DNA from: Lepidodermella squamata
Taxonomy: Eukaryota > Gastrotricha
Assembly (NCBI GenBank): GCA_047495785.1
Contig: JBLDXI010000007.1
Location: forward strand, 2,294,001-2,358,000
DNA length: 64,000 nucleotides
Direction of reading: 5' to 3'
Shown: positions 21,668 to 34,200 of the stretch, one piece after another
Numbering within the stretch: position 1 is the stretch's first letter
Layout: the number at the start of each line of letters is the position of its first letter
Translations under genes and position numbers: made by a program
The notes under the pieces: generated by a model
Database searches by the model: none
Seen by the model: the letters and a program-made list of their open reading frames with translations, nothing else
Told to the model about the DNA's origin: nothing

Positions 21668-23394
21668 ATGCTACGCCAGACTGCGGCTAATTTTATGACA
21701 GCTGCAAAAAACGGCGATTTACCAGCGTTACGGTTGTGCCTAGAAAAAGCTGCCGGTCAAGTTGATATTGGTGATGAGGAATCCTACGGCAAAACTGCTC
21801 TTATGTGGGCAGCGGCTAATGGTCATCGAGATGCTGTTGATTTGCTACTTCAGAAGGGAGCGAATATAAATGCGACCAGCAAATACGGCTGGACGGCGCT
21901 GATGTTCGCGGCGGAGAATGGTCGGTTGAATGTCGCCAAGCTTTTAATCGATCGCGGGGTAGATGTGAACGCGGCGAATGATTTCGGTTCCACAGCTTTG
22001 ATTCTCGCTGCATCTAATGGCCATTCAGATCTTATAAGATTGCTTATCAAAAGCCGAGCTAATCTCAGCTCTGGGAACAACTGTGGGAGAAACGCTCTCC
22101 ATTTTGCCGCCGAAAATTCTTTCTTCGAGGTGGCTGAGATTCTGGTGAGAAGCGATTACTCCCTAGTGAACCAAGCAGATTTCGACGGCTTTAGTCCTCT
22201 GGCGATAGTGGCGGAGAAAGGAAATTCGGAACTTGTCGAGCTTTTTCTAAAGAATGGCGCGGATCCTACGAAGCTTAGCAATTTCGGCTCCGTGCTCCAT
22301 CTCTCCGCGAAAAATGGGCATTCCAAAGTGATACAGTTGCTTCTGAAGTACAGGATTGATGTTGATGCGAGAAATCATGATGGCAACACGCCGCTGATGT
22401 TGGCGAGTGAAAATGGACATCTAGATGTTGTGAGGCAGCTGCTCATATCGGGGTCGAACGTTCATGTCAAGAATAATCATGGTCAATCTGCAATCCTACT
22501 GGCTACATGCCAAAATCGCGGTAAGGTTTCCCAGTTTCTATAGAAGTCCCTAAAATCGATGAATAAATGCTGTTCTCTGTTAAGCCTAAGAAAGCTTTGT
22601 TAACCTAATATCATTAGTCTTGCTGAAATTTTTAATGGACTATCCATTTCAAAAAAGCTTTTCCGTTTACAGGTCAGGTAGTTTTGGAACTTCTGACTCA
22701 AGGGGCAAATGTTAACGATGTTGACACTGCTGGAGTATCGAGTCTGATGTTTTCAGCTAGGAACGGCAACCGAACCTTAACGAGTCTCCTGCTACAACAC
22801 GGCGCTTTGGTGAATCAAAGCAATTCATGTCAATGGACGCCTTTACATTTCGCCGCGAAGTCTGGTCATCGGGAAATCGCATCTATATTATTAGAAAATG
22901 GCGCCGATGTAAACGCTAGGGACGCTAACGCAATGACGCCTTTGCTTCGAGCAGTTGGATCTGGGAATCTCTCAGTTGTGGAACTCCTTCTGAATCACGG
23001 AGCTGCCATCACAGCTTCGAACTCAAGCGAATGGTCGGCGATTGCTTACGCAGCGTATCGGGGGCAATTCGAAATTGCAGAAATTTTGATCAAAAAAGGG
23101 GCTGATGTTAATTCTGGCGCTGCGATTATTTTGGCTGCCGATCAAGGTTATCGAGATATTGTAGCCCTACTTATCACCAATGGCGCTGACGTGAATATTC
23201 GTAACCGAATGGGCCATTCCGCTATGATATGCGCAGCCGAGCGGGGATTTGTTGATGTGGTTGAGTTGCTGCTTCGAAGTGGGGCAGACGCCAATTTAAA
23301 GCAGTTGAATGGTGAAACTGCGTTCTCCTTGGCTTTGAAAATGGGCCATTCGTCCGTATTGGCTACGCTGCGATCCAAATCGATTCAGAACTAA
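21668..23394 (+). CDS. Ankyrin-repeat protein (524 aa)
   Basis: Two exons, 21668-22520 and 22673-23394, join in phase across a 152-bp GT-AG intron. Almost the whole protein consists of about 15 ankyrin repeats with typical TALMWAAANGH-like helices and DVNA-type loops. There is no signal peptide, membrane segment or further domain, so it is probably a cytosolic scaffold. AATAAA overlaps the stop region at about 23394. Unlike the repeats in the kinase-ankyrin gene, these are diverged at the DNA level, so the array is older. The specific partner cannot be inferred. Confidence 0.85.
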
Positions 23395-24485
23395 TAAATT
23401 ATATTTTACTGATACTATCTCACGGTGATCTTTCATTTTCCCGATTTGATTTGTGCTGACCCTTCTCAATAAAAACATCGCTGAATCTATGTTATGTTCT
23501 CATGTTATACAGAGTGTAAAAGAAATCGAGTTCAAAGTTATTTACCTGATTTTTCATCACTTCGAGAAGCTTATCCATGAGGCTACATCTGGCATTGAAA
23601 TGACATCTGAAATCTGTCATTTCGAACGGTTTTTCATGTGTGCGAAAATCATAAATGATACGTGAAAATCGTTGTTTTCAGCTGTCTTTAAAATTGGGGT
23701 TGTAGCCCTGTTGCCAACTGTTGATCGCGCGGCAATGAGCAATGTCTAACAGGCGAGAATCCCCTTTCCTCTTCTGCCCAACCTCATATAATTTATGGAA
23801 AAAATCCTTGAATTGATGAAAAAACAGCTTTGACCTCAATTTCTTGGACACACTGTAATATCATGGGCTGTGTTTCATTCATATGCGGCTGGAAAAGCCT
23901 CCGGTCTTTTTTGTTGATTAGGTATTTTTTGCATTGTTCCTTGTCCCAAAATCTTTCAAATCTTTCAGATCACATGACTGCAAAGTCGCCCTATAATGAA
24001 CATGTGTTTTTGTCATTCATGATGTTACGGCATTGCTGGAATTCCTACTCGTGATTGATTATTAGGTGCCGTTTGAGTGACTGGTGCTGAAAATGATTAG
24101 CAGGCAGTGAATAGCTCGGTTTGCTGGCATACTCGATCGAACTACACGAGACTCACGAGTTGCCTTGGTCACTGCTCCTATGCGCACCTACCTTCATTCG
24201 ATGAACAAAGATTACCAATAAAAGTACACAGTATTATTTAGGAATGAAGAAAACGCTTTCGTGATGTGTAGAAATGTTATTAACAGCAGTTTAGATCGAT
24301 CGAGATGATAGGCAGCTTATTTATTGACCTGATCGTTAGAATTTACATTCACATTTTACCGCCGCAGAAGGCTTCATCAATGAATTAATGACTTGCTGAT
24401 CGTATAACTGCTACCTCAAAATGAAACGACAGTCTTTTCTCTTTTACCTTCGCTCTTTTTTAGTTAGGATTGAAATACGCTAAAA
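23395..24485. other. Intergenic with one solo transposon end
   Basis: No gene was recognised. At 23969-23999 there is a copy of the terminal sequence of the 20389-20893 foldback element. The last 100 bp before 24486 are the presumed promoter of LamG-EGF gene A. Confidence 0.45.
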
Positions 24486-27369
24486 ATGCTTCAACACATT
24501 ATCCTTCTATTAATCACCATGCATGAAGTACGGGGACAAGATTACGGCACTCAGTTCGCCCTTAACCAGTTGAATTTTTCTAATATCATTGGGTATTGGC
24601 CACTGAATTCACTGTTCGGACTAAAAGACATTTCGGCAAATCTAATCCATGCGACTTCTGCGCCATCTTCTTCGCCGGTGGCCGTTGGTCCCTTTGGGCA
24701 GCCTGGCACCGCGATCGAAACTCACGCTAACAGCACCGGAAATTACCTATACATAACTTCGGACCTTCTGAATGTTGGCGCATCATCAGTAACCATAGCC
24801 GGCTTCGTGCTTACCTCAATAAGAGGTCCGATCTACGAATTCGAGGACGCCACGATCAATTACGCTCATCTTTGGAGGCTTGTGTCCGACACCAGTATTA
24901 TGCAGCCAAATTCTATTTACGTCTCACCCGGACCAGGGTCCGAAATAATTCAGAACTGCGACATGTCTGGTTGGCGCTTTGTTGCGCAAGTTTTCGACTC
25001 TACCACTACGAAAATGACAGCAGTTTGCGACGATCAAATAAGTTCACCCCTTACGACCTCGTTGATTAGTACTTATAGGACCCTTTACCTTGGAACGAGG
25101 TTAGTAATACGTATCACCTCATAACCATAAATTCTCTGCCTTTACAGGAAACTCCCAGGTGACGCGTTGTCTGGGCCGTACAACAACAAATACGCGTGCT
25201 TATCAATTCATAAAACAGCGCTCAACGCAGCGCAGTTGGCTCTTCTTCGCAATCAATGCCAACTTATTAATCGTGAGACTCTTTTTTTTAGTACTGCAAT
25301 ATTATGTTGAACCCGTTATGATTTATGATACCACTGCAGAAATCACCTGTTCGACCAAATGTCAGTCTGGAACATGCGTTGGGGATCTTTTAATTCCAGG
25401 AGGTTATCGATGCATTTGTCAATCCGGTTGGACAAACTGGGATTGCAGCATTCGTATGTCCCATTCAAAACGAATATTACGTTCGAATTGTATTATTTAA
25501 CCGTTCCGATCAGCCGTTTGTGATCCTACCTGCGGTGTTGGCGGCCGATGTACTGCTCCTAATACCTGTTCTTGTTATAATGGCTGGACTGGTTCTCTCT
25601 GCACAACTCGTGAGAATTAACTAATTTATACCCTTGATAGATAGTTAGACCAGGCAAATAAAGTTTCCTTTCGGGGAAGAAAATTCTTCTTCCCCAGTAT
25701 AGCCCAATCATTCAATACCAGTCTATCTTCGGGCATAATATGTGCTATCAATTATAATTTTAAAGCCCCGCTGGTGTTTTCAGAATTGACGTCCGGCCGA
25801 GATAATGTCCAACAATTTATCACGAACCAGGCAAGTTTGCCTAGCCTTCTCGGATATTGGCCATTGAATGATCTGTTTCGGAATCGAGATATATCTGGCA
25901 ATGGAATTGATGCCACATTTGAGCCAACCCCTTGCCCCGCGGCCATTGGACCCTACGAGCAACTGAACACTTCGCTACAGACTGGAACCGCTGGAAATTG
26001 GATAAATATCCCATCAGGCGTCCTAACGACTTCTTTCACAATTACTGTTTTTGCAAACTTGCCACGGCGAGGCCCAGTTTTCGAGTACGGCGATGGGACC
26101 AGTGGATTTGCATCATTGTGGCGTTTCAGCACAACTAATGGAAACGACCTACAACCAACCGACTTGGTCGGCTACTCTTCTTACAATGGCCCTTGGAAAT
26201 ATTTGCAAGCTAATATGACGGGTTGGCGATTCTACGCTATGATTTGGAACGCAAACAGCTCTCAAATGACAATTCTCTGCGACGATCAATTCAGTGTTCC
26301 CCTGAAGATATCGGCTATATATACGGCATCCACTCTTTACCTGGGAGCAAGGCGAGTTAATAAGCTTTTTTAATGTAAACCATACCAAGAATAGAGTCAC
26401 AGATTTGAGATTTGAGATATTCGACTAATTTGGTCCATTTTCAGGCGAATACCTTCAACTAGTTTCAATGGGGCGTTTAACAATACATACGCCTGCATGT
26501 CGATTTACAAAACGGTTCTGACATCGAACGAGCTTTCAAAGCTCAAGGAACAATGCAGGCTGATAAACCGTAAATTTCACTCTGGTGAATATTTTATACA
26601 TCAAAACTGTCTTCGCCAGAAATAACTTGTCCCACTAACTGTCTGGTTGAATCTTGCGTTGGAGATCTGAATAGTTTAGGAGGGTTTCGCTGCACGTGTC
26701 AGACTGGCTGGGGAGGCTGGGATTGTACTACCCGTATTATATTGTCGATTATTAATCTCTAAGACCTTTTCGCATCTTTTTGTCCTTTACAGCTGTATGC
26801 AACCCAGGATGCGGCACTGGAGGCAGATGCTTGGCGCCGAACTCTTGCACTTGTACTCCAGGCTGGGCTGGGGTGTTGTGTGATACCCGTAAGCGATACT
26901 TGAATAATCCATACAGTTGCAAAGCCTTCTATTTCCCAGCTGTCTGCCCATCCGGATGTCCGAATGGAGGAACGTGCATCAGACCTAACCGCTGTTCCTG
27001 CACATCATCTTGGATGGCCCCAGATTGTACTACTCGTAAATTTTTCCTCGCAGCTCTAAAATTTAATTTGAATTTTCTTACATCTATCTATGATACTGAA
27101 CTTCAATCTCATCAATAGCCATCTGTCCGGCAAGTTGTTTCCTTCGGGGTACTTGTGCCGCCCCCAATCAATGCGTCTGCAATGCTGGCTGGACGGGCTC
27201 TGATTGCTCAACTAGTAATTTTTAATTTATCTATCAATTAGTAATTCTTTTTTTGCTGTTTCTTTTGTCCTAGGAACTCAGGGTAAGTTCGAATTCAAAT
27301 TTTATTTTTCTTGCTTGCTTGATCGTGTTTTATTTATTAGCTTGCATCGCTCCAGGTTGCGCCCTTTGA
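24486..27369 (+). CDS. LamG-EGF secreted protein, copy A (693 aa)
   Basis: Twelve exons: 24486-25099, 25148-25272, 25340-25453, 25514-25609, 25784-26351, 26445-26569, 26620-26733, 26793-26888, 26940-27035, 27119-27214, 27274-27282, 27341-27369. The sum, 2082 nt, divides by three. Order: signal peptide, LamG-like jelly roll (GYWPLNSLFGL), its Cys-containing closing exon, two EGF modules, second LamG with closing exon, four EGF modules, short tail RTQACIAPGCAL. Each EGF has six Cys and sits on its own phase-1 exon. The intron after the second LamG exon (26352-26444) starts GC, and the exon at 27274-27282 is only 9 nt. It is secreted; a lectin-like, adhesive or immune role is inference. Copies B-D follow in the same orientation. 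Confidence 0.85.
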
Positions 27370-28395
27370 TTTTCACGCCCAGCGCCAACGCTGAATCAGC
27401 TGATCACTAAGCCCCTCTATTCCTTTCTTACAAAAATTGTTGTGTTAAACGTCAATAGTTCTACAATTTTCTAAACGAATTAGTAATGCAGTATTCCGTT
27501 GAATAAATCAATGCGGGATTCGAAGTGCGGGAATATAAATGAGCTTGCCGTGATATCATTGTGAACAGAACGGAAGTTGAAGCGATCCAGAAACGATCGT
27601 GTAATCCGTTACAAGCTCGAACAACAGAGCGTCCATCTACACTTACTTATGCTGTCTGATTTTAGTCGGGTTCTTGACGAAATTCGACTTGGGCTAACTT
27701 CCCAAACGTCCTATATATCTTTCCGAAATTTGTAAGTTAAGCAATCGGCAGGGGCTGCCTAAAAAGTACAAATTTGATTGAACTACCAGCTTGGAACAAC
27801 TTTGGGTACCATCAACCATCAAATATGAAATAATTCCATCTAACTGGTTTTTATCAACGTTGAATGCGTCTCTGATTCAAACGGGTGAGGCGACGCCAGA
27901 ATCTCATCCGGACTCTGGATTCAGGAGAGTGTAAAGTGAACAGGAAGGTTTAAATATAAGTATCTTCCACAATAGCGCTTCCGATGAAGAGGCAAACCAC
28001 GCTGTATCATCATTATTAAATCATTAAATCATTAAATCATTAAATCATTGTTAAATCCATCATGCTATCCCAGGCCCTAATCGCTATAAAGCGCTCGAAA
28101 TTATTCTACAATCTCACCAAGGACTGAGGCGAACAATCATTTCTGAAATCGATAACAACTTTAAATCGTTCACCCTGGACGAATAATAAATAATAAGCAA
28201 GACCACGTGATCTGTAAGGACTAGACGCTGAAATGCAGGAAATATCAGACTCATCTGGCTTGCAGTCAATCGAATGAAGTCACAATAATTCACGTCTTTC
28301 CGCATAGGATTTTGTAGAGAAAAGTGTTGGAACTGTAACTATTGTTGTACTGGCTAATGTTGACAGGAACTATTATAGGGCGTTAGTAAAGAATA
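27370..28395. other. Intergenic between copies A and B
   Basis: No gene was recognised. A short tandem repeat of about eight bases (AAATCATT) lies near 28010-28047. Confidence 0.45.
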
Positions 28396-29042
28396 CAGTA
28401 AAACCTGTTATCTCGAAGGCTCACGGTGCCATTCGACCCATTCGACTTCCAGAGAGATTCGAGATAGAGGGAGACTGACATATATCGCATGAAATCACCC
28501 CTGGGCCTATTTTAAAGCTTAAAGCCTTCATTTCATCACCCCAATATTTTAGAGCACAAATAGCAACATTTTATTGAATATTAGCGCTAGATTTGAAATA
28601 TTCTGTAATTACCCAAGTCACAAGCCGCGTTGTCGGCCTTAAATGCGCTGGGATAGGCCGCGTGACCTGAAATAAAGTGTTGAAGTAGGATTACGCAACG
28701 CGGGGGTTGACGATTACGAGCAGATTTAGCGTTTCGCCGAGAGCGCTGCAGGTAGGTAAACAACACGCTGAGACCCTCTTTAGCCACTTCACGCCTTGCC
28801 TTGCGCGCGCGGTATCGCTCAAAATTGAGAAAGAGCTTCGAACCTTCGACTTCAAAGAGTCACAATAATGCACCATATGGCTACCGTTCCTTTCCCGCCC
28901 TTCGACTTTCGAGATAGACAGAGTTCGACTTCACAGAGTGAATAATATGGGCTACATGCTGAAAAACCCACGGTTCCTCGGCAAGACTTCGACATACACA
29001 GGTTTTCGAGATACACAGAGTTCGAGATAACAGGTTTTACTG
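28396..29042. mobile_element. Tc1/pogo-type MITE, 647 bp
   Basis: The left end CAGTAAAACCTGTTATCTCG is matched in inverse by the right end, and TA flanks both sides (28394-28395 and 29043-29044). TA duplication and CAGTAAAACC-like ends are typical of the Tc1/mariner superfamily, pogo/Tigger branch. No transposase is present. Confidence 0.7.
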
Positions 29043-29155
29043 TAGCAGGGAAACGTCAACAATGTCTATTTAGAACAAAGTAATTCTGATCGGCACTGAA
29101 TTTGCTGCAAGGAAGGCTTGAGACTAGTTACTGTCTTACTTCTTATTCATCTGCA

Positions 29156-29205
29156 ATGAACTTGCACCAGACCTAACCGCAGTTCCTGCACTGCATCTTT
29201 TCGGT
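29156..29205 (+). pseudogene. Stray EGF-module fragment of the LamG-EGF family
   Basis: About 46 bp (AACTTGCACCAGACCTAACC and following) match the middle of the third-last EGF-type exon (GTCIRPNRCSCTAS) of the LamG-EGF genes. No intact exon or splice sites surround it. It is a leftover from an unequal exchange or deletion. Confidence 0.6.
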
Positions 29206-29611
29206 GCGGTGACCGACTGATGACTTGGTATATTAATGATCTAGGCAAATCACGTAAGAATCATCACTTATTAATTTGCAGCGTCATTTTGTTGCCGACG
29301 GCGGCTCATTAATTTATAGATGAGCTAGTTCCGTGAAAACCATTCTTTGCACCTTCGCTTTTGAAGAATATCCACCAAAAACCATCCAACTATCAACATT
29401 AACTGCAGCGGCAATTACGCTCGTCTGTTGGTGCGATATTTGCAATATTGGAGGAGACGAACTTCGAGAAATTATTCACCTATAAATTAATTAGCCACCC
29501 AAAACTGTTCGATAAGATGACAATGACTAAATGATTTAGATGAGCAGGCATTTTTTATATTGTCAAACAACCTCATTTGATTTTACTTGCTGAAGAATAA
29601 CTTCGAAGAAT

Positions 29612-32526
29612 ATGGAAAACCTATTTCTATTCCTCATCACCGTGCTTGTAGCGCATGAGTTGAATGGGCAGGACTATGGTTCCCAGTATGCGGTGAATCA
29701 GTTGAATTTGACAAACATCCTAGGCTATTGGCCGCTTAATTCGCTATTCGGTCTGCGAGATATTTCAAGCAACCGAATTGATGCTGTCTCACAGCCGACC
29801 TCCTCTCCGGTTACACAGGGCCCCTTTGGACAACCAGGTTCAGCTATCGAAACGCATGCTAACAACGCCGGAAACTTCCTAAACATAACCTCCGACGCTC
29901 TAATTATTGGCTGGTCATCAGTTACCTTAGCCGTCTATGTCTACACCTCGAAAAGAGGCCCGATCTTCGAATTCCAAAACGCGACGAATAATTACGCTCT
30001 TCTTTGGAGGCTTGTAGCCGACACTACAATCATGCAGCCAAATGCGATCTACGCCGGCCCAGGACAAGGTGCACAAATAATTCAGAACTGCGACATGTCC
30101 GGCTGGCGCTTTGTGGCCCAAGTTTTCGACGCTAGCACTTCGAAGATGACAACAGCATGCGACGACCAAATCAGTTCGCCTCTTACCGTTTCGTCTTTCG
30201 ATACCTATAAATACCTTTACCTGGGAGCAAGGTCGGTTCATCCGGTTATTAGACGAGTTTCATAATACCCCATACTTTCCATAATCAGGAATCTTCCGAG
30301 TCCCAATAACGCGTTGTCTGGGCCGTACAACAACAAATACGCTTGCTTTTCAATTCATAAAACAGCATTCAATGCAGCGCAACTGGCTCTCCTTCGCAGT
30401 CAGTGTCAAATGATAAATCGTAAATAAATAAATAAATCCCTTTGATGATCAACAGTTTATAATTGCAGAGATTACGTGTTCGTCGAATTGCCAACCTGGA
30501 ACGTGCATTGGCGATATTACCACCACGGGAGGTTACCGTTGCTCTTGCCAATCCGGCTGGACAAATTTGGACTGCAACATTCGTATGTTCCCATTCTACT
30601 TCAATATTGAAGGGTCAGAGTCCATCGTACACTATTCACTAGCCATGTGTGACCCTGATTGCGGCGTTGGCGGTCGATGCACAGGCCCTAACACCTGCAC
30701 TTGTTTTAACAGCTGGACTGGTGCTTCATGCAATTCACGTGAGATTTATTGCCTCTTGCCAGCGAACAGTTAATGAAGTGTCTAGTTGGGTAGAAGTTCG
30801 GAGCATCTCTTGAACATATGTGTCATTTTCAAATACCTAGCTCATTCGATTTCAATTAAATCTTGCAGAGTTCAAGTGAGAAATCTTTGACGATTGCGAG
30901 ACCTAAAGGCTAAACCTGTCTTTTTTGAACGCCGGATATATTTCAAAAGTCAAAACATTACCTGCTTTGCATTGCCGTATAACGTTTCAGGGCAACCCAA
31001 TGGGCGAGACCATTTGTATCAATTTATCAGCAACCAAGCAAGCTTACCCAGCCTCCTCGGATATTGGCCGTTAAACAGTCTGTTTCGGAATCGAGACATA
31101 TCTGGCAATGACATGGACGCAACCTATCAACCAACTTCTTGCCCAAATGCAGTCGGACCATTTGGACAGCCGGACACCGCAGTTGAGACTGGCACTGCTA
31201 GCAATTGGATAAACATAACAGCGGACGCTCTTAACGTTACGACATCTTCGCTCACAATTTCCGTGTTCGCAAATCTGCCGATGCGAGGCCCTGTATTTGA
31301 ATTCGGCGACGGAACAACTGGATTCGCGGCTATTTGGCGTTACAGTGCAACTAATGGAAACGACTTACAAACAAATGACTTGTTCGGATACCCTTCTCCT
31401 TCTGGTCCACCAGCTTATTTTCCGACTAACCTAACTGGGTGGCATTTCTATGCCATGATTTGGAACGCTAGTAGTTCGCAGTTCTATATTGCTTGTGATG
31501 ATCAATTCAGCCCACCTGTTGCTCCAACAGCTGTGATCACTCATCGCACGCTATTTCTAGGGGCCAGGCAAGTTTTTAAGTAGAATCCATGTCAATCTTT
31601 AATTCGAGTTAACAGCTCGAAACAACTTGAACTTGCTTTGTCAATTCTCTTAAATTGTATACCTATCATGTATTTTATTCGACAAATTTATGAATCTCAG
31701 ACGTATCCCCAATGGTGGTTCATTGAATACAGCGTACAACAACAAGTACGCTTGTTTTTCAATTCACAAAGCCGCCCTGTCCTCGAGGCAGCTTTCAAAG
31801 CTAAAGGATCAGTGCAAGCTGATAAACCGTAATACCGTCTGACCCATCTGTATGCCTTCACATTACTTTCTCACCAGATATAACCTGTGCTGCCAACTGC
31901 CAATCTGAAACTTGCGTTGGAGATATGAATAGTTCGGGAGGTTCTCGCTGCACGTGTCAGCCTGGTTGGGGCGGCTTGGATTGCACCATCCGTAAACCAT
32001 TTTCGATTTTCAATCTCTAACACCTTTTCGCAGCTTTTCGTCCTTTACAGCTGTATGCAACCCAGGATGCGGCATTGGAGGAAGATGCTTGGCGCCGACT
32101 GCACCGAACTGCACCTGTTCTCCAGGCTGGACAGGGGTGTTGTGCGATACTCGTAACAATAACATTCGTCTATAAGTCACATTTAAAGCTTTCAAATCTA
32201 TAGCTGCCTGTCCATCTGGTTGCCCAAATGGTGGAACATGCATCAGACCTAACCGCTGTTCCTGCACAGCATCTTGGATGGCTCCGGATTGTACTGCGCG
32301 TACGTTTTCTTCTCAGTTACCTCTGATCACTGTGTAATCAGAGGTAACCATCTATCTTCATAATAGCTACCTGCCCCGCGGGTTGTTATCTTCGAGGTAC
32401 ATGTGTTGCGCCAAATCAATGCGTCTGCATTGCTGGCTGGACGGGAGCTGATTGCTCTACAAGTAAATTATCTGTTTTAATTGTTTCCGAATTTCTTTTC
32501 ATATTCTTCTTGCATCAGGAACCTAA
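29612..32526 (+). CDS. LamG-EGF secreted protein, copy B (693 aa)
   Basis: Exons: 29612-30231, 30289-30419, 30469-30582, 30643-30738, 30991-31567, 31701-31828, 31878-31991, 32051-32152, 32204-32299, 32367-32462, 32519-32526. Same domain order as copy A. The intron at 31568-31700 begins GC. The 9-nt microexon is present (32519-32527) but reads ACC-TAA, so translation stops inside it and the Cys-containing tail still visible near 32584-32612 is lost. The first LamG exon is nearly identical in DNA to copy C. The 29270-29360 promoter region is duplicated upstream of copy C (35550-35650). The intron at 32300-32366 contains a perfect 12-bp hairpin stem. Confidence 0.85.
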
Positions 32527-32612
32527 AGTAAGTTAGAAGCGATAAGTCTTTCACGCTTGCAGGATGCCACTTTACATTTTCAGCTTGCATGGCTCCTGAT
32601 TGCACTATCTGA

Positions 32613-33320
32613 TTTTCGGATCTCTTGACCCAGCCACCGATTTCACTCATTTTCTCGATTCTAATATTTGATTTCACGCGTTGATAATTCGATTTCTTAA
32701 ATACCGAGGGTTGTGCTTTTTCCTGTTTTTGCAATGGCCTGAAAAAATTCCCAAGCTTTATAGGAGGGCTCATTTTCTGGTTCATAAAATGTCTAACTGC
32801 TTAAGTTCTATGTTTTATCTCCAATCTGAAATCCTATATAAAGTGAAAGGGGCAGTTAATCGAAGGCTCTTTATTTTTATCGTTCATTCATCTTCGGATC
32901 GTCATTTAGCTGTTTTCTAATTTTAGAAGGGTGAACATATAAATAAGTACGTAAATCAAGTAAATCAAGTACGTAATAAATAAATAATGAACGTTAACGT
33001 AAAGAACCTTCGATCAACTGCCCCTAAACTATTGGTTTAATCGGTGTAATGTTATTGGCCTGCCCTTGTAATCCTAAGTAATTTCGAAATAAAATAATTA
33101 TTAGGTAACATTTAATCTGTCGTCATTGATTTACGTTTCACGTCGGCTGAGGTGATGGGAGACGAAAAAAATATTGGCGTTACGTGAATGGGGGAGGGGC
33201 GAAAGCAAATTACGTTTTCTTGGCATAATTCATCTTGAAACTTGAAATAGGTGCGATTTCAGGAACTTAAGGAGTTGCAAGAGCGCAAGGAGCGCACGGG
33301 CCAATTTTCTCTTATCGGCC
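32613..33320. other. Intergenic after copy B
   Basis: No convincing gene. It corresponds in position to 39386-39480 after copy C. Confidence 0.35.
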
Positions 33321-33665
33321 TTATTTGGGCGTCCTCTTGGCGTATGCCTCTTTATTGGCTGAGCTCCAGGAAAACCCATAAGAAGTCGGCCGTTTGACAT
33401 CGACGAAACGCGGCTGGCCCATCGTGTTCAACGTAAACGAGCTGAAGTCCGAGTCGTCCATTCCACGCCGATGGAATGTAGAATGGCTACCATCTGAATG
33501 GCTGGCATAAAATGACCGTTCACCGTAATAAATGTTCAGTGCGTTATCGATTGCCTTACATTGAAGGACGACTCGAGCAGTGCACATCAAATTTCGGTGC
33601 ACAAATAGTAAAAAATTTGAAAAATCGCTGACATTGAACCTTGAAGCCGCAATTGAAATGAACAA
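33321..33665 (-). CDS. Doubtful small ORF
   Basis: An open frame of 114 codons without an ATG at its 5' end. Its C-terminal half has balanced composition and could be a last exon, but no upstream exon or signal peptide was found. The 5' half overlaps DNA that is duplicated upstream of the intact channel gene (39530-39720), where the frame is not kept. Probably not a gene. Confidence 0.2.
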   Translation of the reverse strand: MFISIAASRFNVSDFSNFLLFVHRNLMCTARVVLQCKAIDNALNIYYGERSFYASHSDGSHSTFHRRGMDDSDFSSFTLNTMGQPRFVDVKRPTSYGFSWSSANKEAYAKRTPK

Positions 33666-33671
33666 CGTTCA

Positions 33672-34200
33672 ATGCTTCCGTATTGCAGGATCAAAGTCCA
33701 CGTGGTCACGTGGTATGAATAGCTAGTTCTGAGGCGTTATTTTTTTCGTTGCTTCGTCGTTTCGTCGTTTCGTCACTTCGTCATCTTATACAAAAAAAAC
33801 TTACGAAAAGAAAAAAAGGGAGCAAAAGGAGGATTTGAACTCAGAACCTTAAGGATCAGAACCATGGATTTGAGCCACTATACAATAGGAGGCTTTCTAT
33901 CTGCAACCGGCAAAAAACGCTTAAGTGCAGCGTTCGTTTAGTATATAAAAATGCCGAACGAGGATGACTACCATGACCCAGCAGTATTGCTCAGTGGTTT
34001 CGCCTTGTGCGTCAAAACCCAGTGGTCCCGGGTTCGAATCCTCCTTTTACCCCATTTTTTTTTCTTTTCTTCAGTTTTTTGTATAAGATGACGAAGTGAC
34101 GATACGACGAAACGACGAAGCAACGAAAAAAATAACGCCTCAGAACTAGCTATTCATACCACGTGACCACGTGGACTTTGATCCTGCAATACGGAAGCAT
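33672..34200. mobile_element. Foldback element with tRNA-like arms, type 2
   Basis: Ends read ATGCTTCCGTATTGCAGG and its exact inverse. Inverted arms of about 150-175 bp include TTCGTTGCTTCGTCG-type repeats and T-rich runs. Each arm ends toward the centre in tRNA-like sequence with B-box-like words (GAGTTCAAATCC inverse at about 33832, GGGTTCGAATCC at about 34031). It is the same architecture as 20389-20893 but with unrelated ends. It is inserted in the 5' region of a dead channel gene copy. Confidence 0.7.

Noticed and set aside
32477-32785. Minus-strand frame of 102 codons after copy B
   Set aside because: It overlaps the dying last exons of copy B and has no match or signal.
33830-34050. 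tRNA-like sequences in the second palindrome
   Set aside because: Same reason; the anticodon arm and acceptor stem do not pair convincingly.
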